Origin: Caldimonas tepidiphila
GTDB lineage: Bacteria > Pseudomonadota > Gammaproteobacteria > Burkholderiales > Burkholderiaceae_C
Reading direction: 5' to 3'
Length of the DNA: 64,000 nt
Assembly: GCF_003569765.1 (NCBI RefSeq)
Contig: NZ_QXMG01000011.1
Location: 1 to 64,000, forward strand
The position numbers and the translations under genes were made by a program. The first letter of the stretch is position 1; every line of letters starts with the position of its first letter. Of this stretch, positions 43,037 to 52,780 are shown piece after piece. A model generated the notes under the pieces. It saw nothing but the letters and a program-made list of their open reading frames with translations, did not search any database and was not told the DNA's origin.

Positions 43037-43057
43037 GGGGGCCCGCGCGGCCCCCTT
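43037..43057 (+). terminator. Hairpin after accD
   Basis: GGGGGCC-CGCGC-GGCCCCC is a perfect 7-bp stem followed by TTCGCGTTT, 22 bases after the accD stop. The T run is weak, so termination may be partial before folC. Confidence 0.5.
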
Positions 43058-43128
43058 CGCGTTTGCGCCCCGGCCTCGGCTGCCCCTGCGGCACCGAGGC
43101 CATCCGCCAGCCCTTACCATCCCGCCCC

Positions 43129-44451
43129 ATGTCCGAGACCCCGAAGACCCTGGCCGACTGGCTCGCGCACTGCGAGCGGCTGCACCCGAGCACGATCGAC
43201 CTGACGCTCGAGCGCGTGCAGGTGGTGGCGCAGCGCCTCGCGCTGCGCTTCGACATCCCGGTCGTCACCGTCGGCGGCACCAACGGCAAGGGCTCGACCT
43301 GCGCGATGCTGGACGCGATCCTGCAGCGCGCGGGCTACCGCGTCGGCGTCTACACCTCGCCGCACCTGCTGCACTTCGAGGAGCGCTGCCGCATCCAGGG
43401 CGAGCCGGTAGCCGCCGACGCGCTGCTGCCGCACTTCGAGGCGGTCGAGGCCGCGCGCGAAGGGCAGGCGCTGACCTACTTCGAGTTCACGACGCTCGCG
43501 ATCCTGCGCCTGCTGTCGCAGGCCGGGCTCGACGTCGCGGTGCTGGAGGTGGGGCTGGGCGGGCGGCTCGACGCGGTGAACGTGGTCGACGCGGACTGCG
43601 CGGTCATCACGAGCATCGACCTCGACCACATGGACTACCTCGGGCCCGACCGCGAGTCGATCGGGCGCGAGAAGGCCGGCATCATGCGCACCGGCCGCCC
43701 CGCGATCGTTAGCGACCCGGTGCCGCCGCAGAGCGTGATCGACCGTGCGCGCGAGATCGACGCCGACCTGTGGCTGTTCGGCCGCGACTTCAACTACTCG
43801 GCCCAGCAGGGCGCCTCGGGCGCCTGGCAGCAGTGGTCCTGGGGCGGGCGCAGCAAGCGCTTCAACGGTCTGGGCTACCCGGCGCTGCGCGGCGCGAACC
43901 AGCTGCTCAACGCCTCGGGCGTGCTCGCCGCGCTCGAGGCGCTGCGCGACCGGCTGCCGGTGCCGGCGCAGGCGGTGCGCGAGGGGCTCGCGCTGGTCGA
44001 GCTGCCCGGGCGCTTCCAGATCGTGCCGGGCCAGCCGGTGCTGGTGCTCGACGTCGCGCACAACCCGCATGCGGTGGCGACGCTGGCGCAGAACCTCGAC
44101 CAGATGGGCTTCTACCCGCGCACCCATGCGGTGTTCGGTGCGATGCGCGACAAGGATGCCGGGACGATGCTGCGGCGCCTCGCGCCGCTGGTCGATGCCT
44201 GGTACTTCACCGACCTGCCGCTGCCGCGCGCCGCGCGCGGCGAGGAACTGCGGCAGACCTTCGCGGGCCTGCCCGCGCGCGTCGGCCTGCCTGTCGCCTC
44301 GTCCTGCCATGCCGATCCGATGGAGGCCCTGCGGGCCGCCCTCGCCGCCGCGGACCCGGCTGATAGAATCGTCGTCTTCGGTTCCTTCTTTACCGTCGCC
44401 GGCGTGCTGAAGGACGGCGTGCCCCGACTGGCGGCCCCGCATGTGGGCTGA
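43129..44451 (+). CDS. folC: Bifunctional folylpolyglutamate/dihydrofolate synthase
   Basis: A 440-residue Mur-ligase-like enzyme that adds glutamate to folates. The ATP loop is VTVGGTNGKGSTCAMLD near residue 45; SPHLLHFEERCRI, VGLGGRLDAVNVVD and the second-domain VLDVAHNPHAVATL are intact. ATG 43129 is chosen because it begins the conserved TLADWLAHCERLHP region. It follows accD as in most Burkholderiales and Pseudomonas. Confidence 0.95.
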   Translation: MSETPKTLADWLAHCERLHPSTIDLTLERVQVVAQRLALRFDIPVVTVGGTNGKGSTCAMLDAILQRAGYRVGVYTSPHLLHFEERCRIQGEPVAADALLPHFEAVEAAREGQALTYFEFTTLAILRLLSQAGLDVAVLEVGLGGRLDAVNVVDADCAVITSIDLDHMDYLGPDRESIGREKAGIMRTGRPAIVSDPVPPQSVIDRAREIDADLWLFGRDFNYSAQQGASGAWQQWSWGGRSKRFNGLGYPALRGANQLLNASGVLAALEALRDRLPVPAQAVREGLALVELPGRFQIVPGQPVLVLDVAHNPHAVATLAQNLDQMGFYPRTHAVFGAMRDKDAGTMLRRLAPLVDAWYFTDLPLPRAARGEELRQTFAGLPARVGLPVASSCHADPMEALRAALAAADPADRIVVFGSFFTVAGVLKDGVPRLAAPHVG

Positions 44452-44545
44452 GGCCTTTCAGCGCCGGCCGCGCCGCGGATTCCTGCCGGGCCAATGCGCG
44501 CCTCGCCCGGGGCAACGCGGCTGCCGCCACTGACCGTACAAACGC

Positions 44546-45487
44546 ATGGGCCTGCTTTCCTTCCTCAAGCGAACTCCGGCCGCCGGCGCCGCCACCAGCC
44601 CGGCCGCGGCATCGGCCGCGTTCCGCGACGAGCCGCTCGAGCGCGCCCGCACGCGAGCGAAGCACCGGCTGATCGGCGCGGTGGTGCTGCTCGGCGTCGC
44701 GGTGATCGGCTTCCCTCTGCTGTTCGAGACCCAGCCGCGGCCGATCCCGGTGGACCTGCCGATCCACATCCCGAAGAAGGACGCGGTGCCGCCGCTGGCC
44801 CTGCCCGGCAGGGACGGGGCGGTGGCTGCCGCCGGTCCGGCCGCTCCCGCACTCATCCACGAATCCGCGGGCGAGGCCACGCGCGAGGTGGACGTGCCCG
44901 AGCCGATCACCCCGCCGCTGCCGCGCGAGCGCCGGGAGGCGGGTGCCGCCGAACCGCCGCCGGCTGCCGCGTCGGCCGCGAAACCGCCGCCCAAGCCGCA
45001 GCCGAAACCCGAATCCCGTCCCGAGCTCAGGGCGGAGACCAGGCCCGAGCCGAAGCCCGTTCCGAAGCCGGAGCCGGCGCCCAGGATCGAGCCCAAGCCG
45101 GCCCCGAAGCCCGAGCCCAGGCCGGCAGCGCGCGAGGAGCCCCGGCCGGAAGCACGTCCGCCGGCCCGTGCCACGGAGGCGGAGGCCGGACGGGCCCAGG
45201 CCCTGCTCGAGGGGCGGGCGCCGGCTGCACGCACCGAGCCGGTGCGGGTGGCCGAGACCGGGCGCTTCGTGCTGCAGGTCGGCGCCTACAGCGAGGGCGG
45301 CAGTGCCCGCGACGCGCGCCAGAAGGTCGAGCGCGTCGGCCTGCGCAGCTACACGCAGGAGGTCGAGACCTCCGACGGCCGGCGCATCCGCGTGCGCGTC
45401 GGTCCCTTCACGTCGCGCGAGGAGGCCGACCAGGCGGCCGCCCGGTTGCGCGCGGCGGGTCTGCCGGTGGCGCTGCTGCCGCAGTGA
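44546..45487 (+). CDS. SPOR-domain membrane protein (DedD-like)
   Basis: A 313-residue protein with a short basic cytoplasmic start, one transmembrane helix (about 41-60, LIGAVVLLGVAVIGFPLLF), a long Pro/Ala/Lys/Glu-rich periplasmic linker (about 80-225), and a C-terminal SPOR domain (about 232-313, FVLQVGAYSEGGSARDARQ). SPOR domains bind peptidoglycan stripped of stem peptides at the division septum, so a DedD-like division role is likely. It lies between folC and purF; the cvpA gene usually found after it is missing. Confidence 0.85.
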   Translation: MGLLSFLKRTPAAGAATSPAAASAAFRDEPLERARTRAKHRLIGAVVLLGVAVIGFPLLFETQPRPIPVDLPIHIPKKDAVPPLALPGRDGAVAAAGPAAPALIHESAGEATREVDVPEPITPPLPRERREAGAAEPPPAAASAAKPPPKPQPKPESRPELRAETRPEPKPVPKPEPAPRIEPKPAPKPEPRPAAREEPRPEARPPARATEAEAGRAQALLEGRAPAARTEPVRVAETGRFVLQVGAYSEGGSARDARQKVERVGLRSYTQEVETSDGRRIRVRVGPFTSREEADQAAARLRAAGLPVALLPQ

Positions 45488-45573
45488 TCGAAGACGATTT
45501 CCGGGGCTCAACAGCTTCTCATCGCGGCCCGCACCCTCGCCGGGGCGGACTGCAACGGACAGGGTGAACTTTT

Positions 45574-47091
45574 ATGTGTGGCATCGTTGGCGTTCTCTCG
45601 CAGGCGCCGGTCAACCAGCTGATCTATGACGCGCTGCTGCTGCTGCAGCACCGCGGCCAGGACGCCGCAGGCATCGTCACCGCGACCGGCACCAAGTTCT
45701 TCATGCACAAGGCCCGCGGCATGGTGCGCGACGTGTTCCGCACCCGAAACATGCGCGCGCTGCCGGGCAACGTGGGCCTGGGCCAGGTGCGCTACCCGAC
45801 CGCGGGCAACGCCTACAGCGAAGAAGAAGCGCAGCCCTTCTACGTCAACGCGCCCTTCGGCCTGGTGCTGGTGCACAACGGCAACCTGACCAACGCGCAT
45901 GCGCTCAAGCAGGAGCTGTTCGAGATCGACCGGCGCCACATCAACACCGAGAGCGACTCCGAGGTGCTGCTCAACGTGCTCGCGCACGAGCTCGAGGGCG
46001 CGGCGCGCAACCTGCCGCTGAGCCCCGAGGCGATCTTCCGCGCGGTGCGCGCGGTGCATCGCCGCATCAAGGGCTCGTACGCGGTCATCACGCTGATCGC
46101 CGGCCACGGCGTGCTGGCCTTCCGCGACCCCTACGGCATCCGTCCTCTGTGCTTCGGCGAGGCCGATCTGCCGGAAGGGCGCGAGGTGGTGGTCGCGAGC
46201 GAGTCGGTCGCGCTCGAGGGCACCGGCCACCGCTTCGTGCGCGACGTCGCGCCCGGCGAGGCGATCTTCATCGACCTCGAGGGGAAGGTGCATGCCGAGC
46301 AGTGCGCGGAGAACCCGACGCTGATGCCCTGCATGTTCGAGTACGTGTATCTCGCGCGCCCCGACTCGGTGATCGACGGCGTGTCGGTCTACCAGGCGCG
46401 GCTCAACATGGGCGAGACGCTCGCGCAGCGCCTGATCTCGACGATGCCGCCGAACGAGGTCGACGTCGTGATCCCGATCCCCGAGTCGAGCCGCCCGGCC
46501 GCGATGCAGCTCGCGCAGAAGATCGGCAAGCCCTACCGCGAGGGCTTCGTGAAGAACCGCTACGTCGGCCGCACCTTCATCATGCCGGGGCAGGGCGTGC
46601 GCAAGAAATCGGTGCGCCAGAAGCTCAACGCGATCGTGCAGGAGTTCAAGGGCCGCAACGTGCTGCTCGTGGACGACTCGATCGTGCGCGGCACCACGTC
46701 GAAGGAAATCGTGCAGATGGCGCGCGATGCCGGCGCGCGCAAGGTCTACATGGCCTCGGCCGCGCCGCCGGTGCGCTACCCGAACGTCTACGGCATCGAC
46801 ATGCCGACCAAGGACGAACTGATCGCGCACGGCCGCACGATGGACGAGATCCGCGAGTACATCGGTGCCGACGCACTCATCTACCAGGACGTCGCCGCGA
46901 TGAAGAAGGTGGTCGGCGCGCTCAACCCGCAGGTCGCCGGCTTCGAGGCCTCCTGCTTCGACGGTTGCTACATCACTGGCGACGTCAGCGCCGAGGACTT
47001 CGACACGATGCGCGAGCAGCGCACCTCGCAAGGCGACGAGGAGGAGGCGAGCAACCGCGGCCGCCTCGCGCTGCAGAGCGCCAGCGAGTGA
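45574..47091 (+). CDS. purF: Amidophosphoribosyltransferase
   Basis: A 505-residue enzyme for the first committed step of purine synthesis. The N-terminal nucleophile Cys2 is exposed as MCGIVGVL; the glutaminase half has [22 protein letters not shown] and [10 protein letters not shown]. The transferase half has the PRPP loop [14 protein letters not shown]. No propeptide is present, as in E. coli-type PurF. The gene begins 86 bases after the SPOR gene, with no cvpA in between. Confidence 0.97.
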   Translation: MCGIVGVLSQAPVNQLIYDALLLLQHRGQDAAGIVTATGTKFFMHKARGMVRDVFRTRNMRALPGNVGLGQVRYPTAGNAYSEEEAQPFYVNAPFGLVLVHNGNLTNAHALKQELFEIDRRHINTESDSEVLLNVLAHELEGAARNLPLSPEAIFRAVRAVHRRIKGSYAVITLIAGHGVLAFRDPYGIRPLCFGEADLPEGREVVVASESVALEGTGHRFVRDVAPGEAIFIDLEGKVHAEQCAENPTLMPCMFEYVYLARPDSVIDGVSVYQARLNMGETLAQRLISTMPPNEVDVVIPIPESSRPAAMQLAQKIGKPYREGFVKNRYVGRTFIMPGQGVRKKSVRQKLNAIVQEFKGRNVLLVDDSIVRGTTSKEIVQMARDAGARKVYMASAAPPVRYPNVYGIDMPTKDELIAHGRTMDEIREYIGADALIYQDVAAMKKVVGALNPQVAGFEASCFDGCYITGDVSAEDFDTMREQRTSQGDEEEASNRGRLALQSASE

Positions 47092-47104
47092 TCGGAGGCG
47101 CCGG

Positions 47105-48352
47105 ATGACGAACGACAAGAAGAAGCTCCCGCGCGTCGAACTGCCCGCCGACGCGCGGCTGGACACGCTCGCGGTGCGCGAAGGCCTGCCGCCGAGCCCC
47201 TGGGGCGAGAACTCCGAGGCGCTGTTCCTCACGAGCAGCTTCGTGCATCCGGATGCCGCGACCGCCGCGCGCCGCTTCGCGAACGAGGAGGAGGCCTTCG
47301 TCTACTCCCGCTTCACGAACCCGACGGTGACGATGTTCGAGCGGCGGCTCGCCGCGCTCGAGGGCACCGAGGCCTGCCTCGCGACCTCCAGCGGCATGGC
47401 CGCGATCCTGCTGCTCGCGATGGGGCTCTTGAAGGCCGGCGATCACGTGATCTGCTCGCGCAGCGTGTTCGGCTCGACGATCAAGCTGCTTGCCGGCGAG
47501 ATGGGCAAGTTCGGCGTCGAGACGAGCTTCGTGTCGCAGACCGATCCCGAGGAGTGGCGCGCCGCGCTGCGCCCGACGACGAAGCTGCTGTTCGCCGAGA
47601 CGCCGAGCAACCCGCTGACCGAGGCCTGCGACATCCGGGCGCTGGCCGACATCGCGCACGGCGCGGGCGCGCTGCTCGCCGTGGACAACTGCTTCTGCTC
47701 CCCGGCGCTGCAGCAGCCCGCGAAGCTCGGCGCCGACCTGATCATCCACTCCGGCACCAAGTACCTCGACGGCCAGGGTCGCGTCGTGGCCGGCGCGATC
47801 TGCGGGCCCGAGGCGCTGATCAACGACAAGTTCATCCCGGTGATGCGCAGCGCCGGCATGACGCTGTCGGCCTTCAACGCCTGGGTGTGCCTCAAGGGCA
47901 TGGAGACGCTGTCGATCCGCATGCAGGCGCAGAGCGCGCGGGCGCTGGAGTTGGCCGAGTGGCTGGAGCGGCATCCGGCGATCGAGCGCGTCTACTATCC
48001 CGGCCTGAAGTCGCATCCGCAGCACGAGCTCGCGATGCGCCAGCAGGGCGGCGTTGGCGGCGCGGTCGTGTCCTTCATCGTCAGGAGTCCGCAGGCCGGC
48101 GGGCCCGCTGCCGCGCGCGCCAATGCCTTCCACGTGATCGACGCGACCCGCATCTGCTCGATCACCGCCAACCTCGGCGACACCAAGACCACCATCACCC
48201 ACCCGGCGAGCACCTCGCACGGGCGGCTCACCGAGGACCAGCGACTTGCCGCCGGCATCACGCAGGGCATGATCCGCGTGGCGGTGGGCCTCGAACACAT
48301 CGAAGACCTGAAGTCCGACCTCGCCCGGGGCCTGGACACCCTTGCCGCATGA
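47105..48352 (+). CDS. metZ: O-succinylhomoserine sulfhydrylase
   Basis: A 415-residue PLP enzyme that makes homocysteine directly from O-succinylhomoserine and sulfide. The PLP Lys is in [45 protein letters not shown] and [14 protein letters not shown] are conserved. Assignment to MetZ rather than MetB/MetC rests on the family pattern and on the neighbour purF, the usual Burkholderiales order. It overlaps gltX by four bases. Confidence 0.92.
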   Translation: MTNDKKKLPRVELPADARLDTLAVREGLPPSPWGENSEALFLTSSFVHPDAATAARRFANEEEAFVYSRFTNPTVTMFERRLAALEGTEACLATSSGMAAILLLAMGLLKAGDHVICSRSVFGSTIKLLAGEMGKFGVETSFVSQTDPEEWRAALRPTTKLLFAETPSNPLTEACDIRALADIAHGAGALLAVDNCFCSPALQQPAKLGADLIIHSGTKYLDGQGRVVAGAICGPEALINDKFIPVMRSAGMTLSAFNAWVCLKGMETLSIRMQAQSARALELAEWLERHPAIERVYYPGLKSHPQHELAMRQQGGVGGAVVSFIVRSPQAGGPAAARANAFHVIDATRICSITANLGDTKTTITHPASTSHGRLTEDQRLAAGITQGMIRVAVGLEHIEDLKSDLARGLDTLAA

Positions 48353-49740
48353 GCCAAGTCCGCACCCGCTTCGCCCCGTCGCCGACGGGCTTCATCCACC
48401 TCGGCAACATCCGCTCCGCGCTCTATCCCTGGGCCTTCGCCCGCGCGAACCAGGGCGTGTTCATCCTGCGCATCGAGGACACCGACCTCGAGCGTTCGTC
48501 GCAGGCGGCGGTGGACGTGATCCTCGAGGGCATGAAGTGGCTCGGCCTCGACCACGACGAGGGGCCGTACTACCAGATGCAGCGCATGGACCGCTACAAG
48601 CAGGTCCTGGCCGAGCTGCTCGACCAGGGGCTGGCCTACCGCTGCTACATGTCGAGCGAGGAGCTCGACGCGCTGCGCGAGCGCCAGATGGCCGCGAAGC
48701 TCAAGCCCCGCTATGACGGCACCTGGCGCCCCGAGCCGGGCAAGACGCTGCCGCCGGTCCCCGAGGGCGTGAAGCCGGTGATCCGCTTCAGGAGCCCGCA
48801 GGGCGGCTCGGTGGTGTGGGACGACAAGGTCAAGGGCCGCATCGAGATCAGCGAGGACGAGCTCGACGACCTCGTGATCGCGCGCCCCGACGGCACGCCG
48901 ACCTACAACTTCTGCGTGGTGGTGGACGACATCGACATGGGCATCACGCACGTGATCCGCGGTGACGACCACGTCAACAACACGCCGCGCCAGATCCACA
49001 TCTTCCGGGCCCTCGGCAAGGAGCCGCCGGTCTACGCGCACCTGCCCACCGTGCTCAACGAGCAGGGCGAGAAGATGAGCAAGCGTCACGGCGCCAAGCC
49101 CGTGACGCAGTACCGCGACGAGGGCTTCCTCGCCGACGCGGTGGTGAACTACCTCGCACGCCTGGGCTGGAGCCACGGCGACGACGAGATCTTCTCGCGC
49201 GAGCAGCTCGTCGAGTGGTTCGACCTCGACCACCTGGGCAAGAGCGCCGGACAGTTCGACGAGACCAAGCTGCGCTGGGTGAACTCGCAGCACATGAAGA
49301 TGTGCGACGACGCGGTGCTCGCCGGCCTCGTGGCCGAGCAGCTCGCGCGCCGCGGTCTCGAGGCGCCGGCCGACGAGCGGCTCGCGAAGATGTGCGCCTT
49401 GTTCAAGGACCGCTGCTCGACCACGGTCGAGCTGGCCGACTGGCTCGCGATGTACTTCACCGACGTGCAGCCTGCGTCCGAGGACCTTGCCAAGCACGTG
49501 AGCGACGCCGTGAAGCCGGCACTGCAGGCGCTCGCGGAGCGCTTCGCCACAGCGGAATGGCAGCGCGACGCGATCAACCAGGCGATCAAGGACACCATCG
49601 CGCAGTTCGGCCTGAAGCTGCCGCAGCTCGCGATCCCGCTGCGCGTGCTGGTGTGCGGCCGCGCGCAGACCCCGTCGGTCGACGCGGTACTTGAGCTTTT
49701 TGCTCGGGATATGGTGCAGAGGCGCTTGCGCAGTTTCTGA
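48349..49740 (+). CDS. gltX: Glutamyl-tRNA synthetase
   Basis: A 463-residue class I aminoacyl-tRNA synthetase. The HIGH-type motif is [17 protein letters not shown] near residue 9; KMSKR appears in [13 protein letters not shown] near 243; [10 protein letters not shown] and [14 protein letters not shown] are also present. The start ATG overlaps the metZ stop (ATGA at 48349-48352). Directly downstream lie five tRNA genes, two of them tRNA-Glu, the substrate of this enzyme. Confidence 0.97.
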   Translation: MSQVRTRFAPSPTGFIHLGNIRSALYPWAFARANQGVFILRIEDTDLERSSQAAVDVILEGMKWLGLDHDEGPYYQMQRMDRYKQVLAELLDQGLAYRCYMSSEELDALRERQMAAKLKPRYDGTWRPEPGKTLPPVPEGVKPVIRFRSPQGGSVVWDDKVKGRIEISEDELDDLVIARPDGTPTYNFCVVVDDIDMGITHVIRGDDHVNNTPRQIHIFRALGKEPPVYAHLPTVLNEQGEKMSKRHGAKPVTQYRDEGFLADAVVNYLARLGWSHGDDEIFSREQLVEWFDLDHLGKSAGQFDETKLRWVNSQHMKMCDDAVLAGLVAEQLARRGLEAPADERLAKMCALFKDRCSTTVELADWLAMYFTDVQPASEDLAKHVSDAVKPALQALAERFATAEWQRDAINQAIKDTIAQFGLKLPQLAIPLRVLVCGRAQTPSVDAVLELFARDMVQRRLRSF

Positions 49741-49755
49741 AAAGCAGCATATACT
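49726..49755 (+). promoter_or_regulatory. Likely promoter of the tRNA operon
   Basis: TTGCGC at 49726-49731 and TATACT at 49750-49755, 18 bases apart, resemble -35 and -10 boxes. The -10 box is strong. They overlap the end of gltX and lie about 80 bases before tRNA-Ala. Confidence 0.45.
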
Positions 49756-49836
49756 TGCGTTCTCGCTTGAACAGCGCAGTGTTCGAAAGCAAAAACGAAA
49801 GCGGCAACGCCGGAGTGGATGCGGTTGAATGCGATT

Positions 49837-49912
<76 letters not shown>

Positions 49913-49947
49913 TCGAAGCGCGCGGTTCAAGAGTGGCGAAGAATTAA

Positions 49948-50023
49948 GACCCCTTCGTCTAGAGGCCTAGGACACGACCCTTTCACGGTTGTAACAGGGG
50001 TTCGAATCCCCTAGGGGTCGCCA
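49948..50023 (+). tRNA. tRNA-Glu (anticodon TTC), copy 1
   Basis: A 76-base cloverleaf with encoded CCA, closely matching bacterial tRNA-Glu. The anticodon TTC is at 49982-49984 in the loop CTTTCAC. It forms the first half of a Glu-Asp unit that is repeated downstream. Confidence 0.97.
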
Positions 50024-50072
50024 AGTTCGACGGCACTTGCTGCAGCAATGCAGGAAAAGTCGTCACCGACGC

Positions 50073-50149
50073 GGAGTGGTAGTTCAGTCGGTTAGAATAC
50101 CGGCCTGTCACGCCGGGGGTCGCGGGTTCGAGTCCCGTCCACTCCGCCA
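50073..50149 (+). tRNA. tRNA-Asp (anticodon GTC), copy 1
   Basis: A 77-base cloverleaf with encoded CCA. The anticodon GTC is at 50107-50109 in the loop CTGTCAC; acceptor GGAGTGG pairs with CCACTCC. Identical to copy 2 in its whole length. Confidence 0.97.
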
Positions 50150-50208
50150 GTTCTTTGTTTAGTGAGAGCAAGCCGCTTCATCGAAAGAAGATGCGGCTTC
50201 AGGTTGAA

Positions 50209-50284
50209 GACCCCTTCGTCTAGAGGCCTAGGACACGACCCTTTCACGGTTGTAACAGGGGTTCGAATCCCCTAGGGGTCGCCA
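50209..50284 (+). tRNA. tRNA-Glu (anticodon TTC), copy 2
   Basis: Identical in sequence to the tRNA-Glu at 49948-50023. It begins 59 bases after tRNA-Asp copy 1, behind a degenerate hairpin at 50170-50199. Confidence 0.97.
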
Positions 50285-50331
50285 AGTTTGACGGCACTTG
50301 CGGAGCAATCCGGCAAAGTCGTCACCGACGC

Positions 50332-50408
50332 GGAGTGGTAGTTCAGTCGGTTAGAATACCGGCCTGTCACGCCGGGGGTCGCGGGTTCGAGTCCCGTCCA
50401 CTCCGCCA
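50332..50408 (+). tRNA. tRNA-Asp (anticodon GTC), copy 2
   Basis: Identical in sequence to the tRNA-Asp at 50073-50149. It is the last tRNA gene of the array and is followed 10 bases later by a strong terminator. Confidence 0.97.
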
Positions 50409-50418
50409 AAATGCAAGA

Positions 50419-50450
50419 AGCCGTTTCATCGCAAGGTGAAACGGCTTTTT
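50419..50450 (+). terminator. Strong intrinsic terminator of the tRNA operon
   Basis: AGCCGTTTCA at 50419-50428 pairs fully with TGAAACGGCT at 50437-50446 around an 8-base loop, followed by TTTTT. It lies 10 bases after the last tRNA. Confidence 0.93.
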
Positions 50451-50626
50451 CATTGGTGCCGCCGCATCCGGCGGTTCGCCGCCTTCACTCTTCTTCCCGG
50501 GCGCAGCTGGAGCTGCCTGCGCAACTCGGCGAGTCTGGCTTGGCACTCCGCGCCGCGGCTCCTGCGGTACGCACCGGCTTGGCGCTGCCGGGCAAGAGCG
50601 ACCCGCAGGTTGTGGGGCCGAGGTGC

Positions 50627-50668
50627 CTTCAGCTTCAGCTTGTGCTTGTGCTTGTGCTTGTGCTTGCG
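50627..50668. repeat. Hexanucleotide tandem repeat (CTTGTG)
   Basis: Seven consecutive 6-base units: CTTCAG twice, CTTGTG four times, then CTTGCG. It lies in the noncoding gap 50451-50732, where I see no gene. A perfect core of four units could vary in copy number. Confidence 0.7.
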
Positions 50669-50732
50669 AGCCGAACTCGTCGCACGATCGTCCCTCGGGG
50701 CGAGCGGGCCGCGACGCAGGCCGCCCAGCGCA

Positions 50733-51149
50733 TCAGGCGGCGTTCTGCGCCTGCTGCAGATGCTGCTCGATCACCGGCACCGCGGTGCGGAAGGCATCGA
50801 TCGCCGCCGGGAAGCCGCAGTACACCGTGCTGTGCAGCAGCAACTCCTTCAGCTCCTCGGGAGTGACGCCGTTGTTCAGCGCGCCCCGCACATGGCCCTC
50901 GAGCTCCTTGGTCTTGCCGAGGGCGACCAGCATCGAGACGGTCGCCAGGCTGCGGTCGCGTGGCGACAGCCCCGGGCGCGTCCAGACGCTGCCCCAGGCG
51001 TAGGCGGTGACGAGCTGCTGCAGCTCGGCCTGCAGCGGGCCGGCGTTCGCGAGCGCGCGATCCACATGCGCATCGCCGAGCGTGCGGCGGCGGATCGCGA
51101 GGCCTTGTTTGTAGGCGTCGGGCGGCAGGGCAGGGGAGTCGGGATTCAT
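50733..51149 (-). CDS. Carboxymuconolactone decarboxylase family protein
   Basis: A 138-residue helical protein of the CMD/AhpD superfamily, resembling 4-carboxymuconolactone decarboxylase (PcaC): TYAWGSVWTRPGLSPRDRS-type segment, then LVALGKTKELEGHVRGALNN and GVTPEELKELLLHSTVYCGF. The AhpD redox pair C-x2-C is absent, so a peroxidase role is unlikely. No other protocatechuate-pathway gene is nearby, so the substrate is open. It stands alone on the minus strand; a Gly/Ala-rich N-terminal extension is avoided by using ATG 51149. Confidence 0.82.
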   Translation of the reverse strand: MNPDSPALPPDAYKQGLAIRRRTLGDAHVDRALANAGPLQAELQQLVTAYAWGSVWTRPGLSPRDRSLATVSMLVALGKTKELEGHVRGALNNGVTPEELKELLLHSTVYCGFPAAIDAFRTAVPVIEQHLQQAQNAA

Positions 51150-51354
51150 GGCGACAGGCAGGAGTGGAACGGAAGCGCAGAGCCTACCGCAGACGGCTGA
51201 ACCGTCCCCGACAGGCGCCGCGTCGACCGCTTCCACGGCGTGATCGCCGACCTGTTGCAATGCTGCCCGGATGCCGGCATGCGGCCTGCCTACAATCCCC
51301 GCGAGCGGCCTCCGGGCCCCGATTCGTCCGAACAAATCAGCAAGGGATTCTTCA

Positions 51355-52731
51355 ATGCAGCTTGCCGCCTCCATCTTCAAGGCCTACGACATCCGCGGCA
51401 TCGTCGGAAAGACGCTCGACGAGGAGGTGGCCGAGCATCTCGGCCGCGCCTTCGGCACCGAGGCGAAGCAGCTCGGCGAGACCACCGTCGCCGTCGGCCG
51501 CGACGGCCGGCTGTCGGGGCCGTCGCTGGTCGCCGCGCTGGTCCGCGGGCTGACCTCGACCGGCATCGACGTGATCGACCTCGGCGCGGTCACGACGCCG
51601 ATGACCTACTACGTCGCGGCGACCCGCTGCAACTCCGGCATCCAGGTCACCGGCAGCCACAACCCGAAGGACTACAACGGCTTCAAGATGGTGCTGGCCG
51701 GCAAGGCGATCTACGGCGAGGAGATCCAGGGGCTGCGCCGCCGCATGGAGGCGGGCGACTACGCGCAGGGCCAGGGCGCGGTGACGGTGCTCGACATCCT
51801 GCCCGAGTACTCGCAGCGCATCACCTCGGACTGCAGGCTCGCGCGCCCCATGAAGATCGTCGTGGACTCGGGCAACGGCATCCCCGGCGCCTCGGCGCCC
51901 GGCATCCTGCGTGCGCTCGGCTGCGAAGTCACCGAGCTGTATTCCGAGGTGGACGGCGACTTCCCGAACCACCATCCCGACCCCTCCAAGCCCGAGAACC
52001 TCGCCGAGCTGATCGAGACGGTGAAGAACACCGACGCCGAGCTCGGCCTCGCCTTCGACGGCGACGGCGACCGCCTCGGCGTCGTCACGAAGGACGGGCA
52101 GATCATCTACCCGGACCGCCAGCTGATGCTGTTCGCGAAGGACATCCTCGCGCGCAACCCCGGCGCCACCGTGATCTACGACGTCAAGTGCACGCAGCGC
52201 CTGGCGCCCGCGATCCGCGAGGCCGGCGGCGTGCCGCTGATGTGGAAGACCGGCCACTCGCTCGTGAAGGCCAAGCTCAAGGAGACCGGCTCGCCGATCG
52301 CCGGCGAGATGAGCGGCCACATCTTCTTCAAGGAGCGCTGGTACGGCTTCGACGACGCGACCTACACCGCGGCGCGCCTGCTCGAGATCCTCAGCCGCGA
52401 GAGCGACCCGAGCGCCGTGCTCAACGCGCTGCCGACGAGCTTCAGCACGCCCGAGCTGAACGTGCCCTGCGCCGAGGGCGAGCACCACGAGGTGATCGAG
52501 CGCCTGCGCCAGACCGCGAAGTTCGACGACGCGAAGGAGCTGATCACGATCGACGGCCTGCGCGCCGAGTTCGAGGACGGCTTCGGCCTGGTGCGCGCGT
52601 CCAACACCACGCCGGTGCTGGTGCTGCGCTTCGAGGGCCACACGCAGGCCGCGCTCGATCGCATCCAGAAGCAGTTCATGGCGGCGATCCTCGCCGTCAA
52701 GCCCGACGCGCACGTGAGCGCCGGCCACTGA
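51355..52731 (+). CDS. Phosphomannomutase/phosphoglucomutase
   Basis: A 458-residue alpha-D-phosphohexomutase of the AlgC/ManB type. The active-site phosphoserine lies in VTGSHNPKDYNGFK, the metal loop is AFDGDGDRLGVV, the sugar-binding loop is GEMSGHIFF, and the phosphate loop near the C-terminus is VRASNTTPVLVLRF. It interconverts hexose 1- and 6-phosphates for surface polysaccharide or LPS sugars. ATG 51355 begins the conserved IFKAYDIRG region. A TACAAT box at 51291-51296 may be its -10 element. waaA follows after 49 bases. Confidence 0.92.
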   Translation: MQLAASIFKAYDIRGIVGKTLDEEVAEHLGRAFGTEAKQLGETTVAVGRDGRLSGPSLVAALVRGLTSTGIDVIDLGAVTTPMTYYVAATRCNSGIQVTGSHNPKDYNGFKMVLAGKAIYGEEIQGLRRRMEAGDYAQGQGAVTVLDILPEYSQRITSDCRLARPMKIVVDSGNGIPGASAPGILRALGCEVTELYSEVDGDFPNHHPDPSKPENLAELIETVKNTDAELGLAFDGDGDRLGVVTKDGQIIYPDRQLMLFAKDILARNPGATVIYDVKCTQRLAPAIREAGGVPLMWKTGHSLVKAKLKETGSPIAGEMSGHIFFKERWYGFDDATYTAARLLEILSRESDPSAVLNALPTSFSTPELNVPCAEGEHHEVIERLRQTAKFDDAKELITIDGLRAEFEDGFGLVRASNTTPVLVLRFEGHTQAALDRIQKQFMAAILAVKPDAHVSAGH

Positions 52732-52780
52732 CGGCGCGTCTGCCTCGTGACCCTGCAGTTCCCGGTCTGAGGCGGCCCGC

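Larger units (their letters stand above)
49948..50446 (+). repeat. Tandem duplication of a tRNA-Glu/tRNA-Asp/hairpin unit
   Basis: Unit 1 runs from 49948 to about 50199 and unit 2 from 50209 to 50446. The tRNAs are identical, the Glu-Asp spacers are nearly so (both contain GACGGCACTTGC and GTCGTCACCGACGC), and each unit ends with a related hairpin built on AGCCG. Only the second hairpin keeps a perfect long stem and a T run. Confidence 0.88.
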
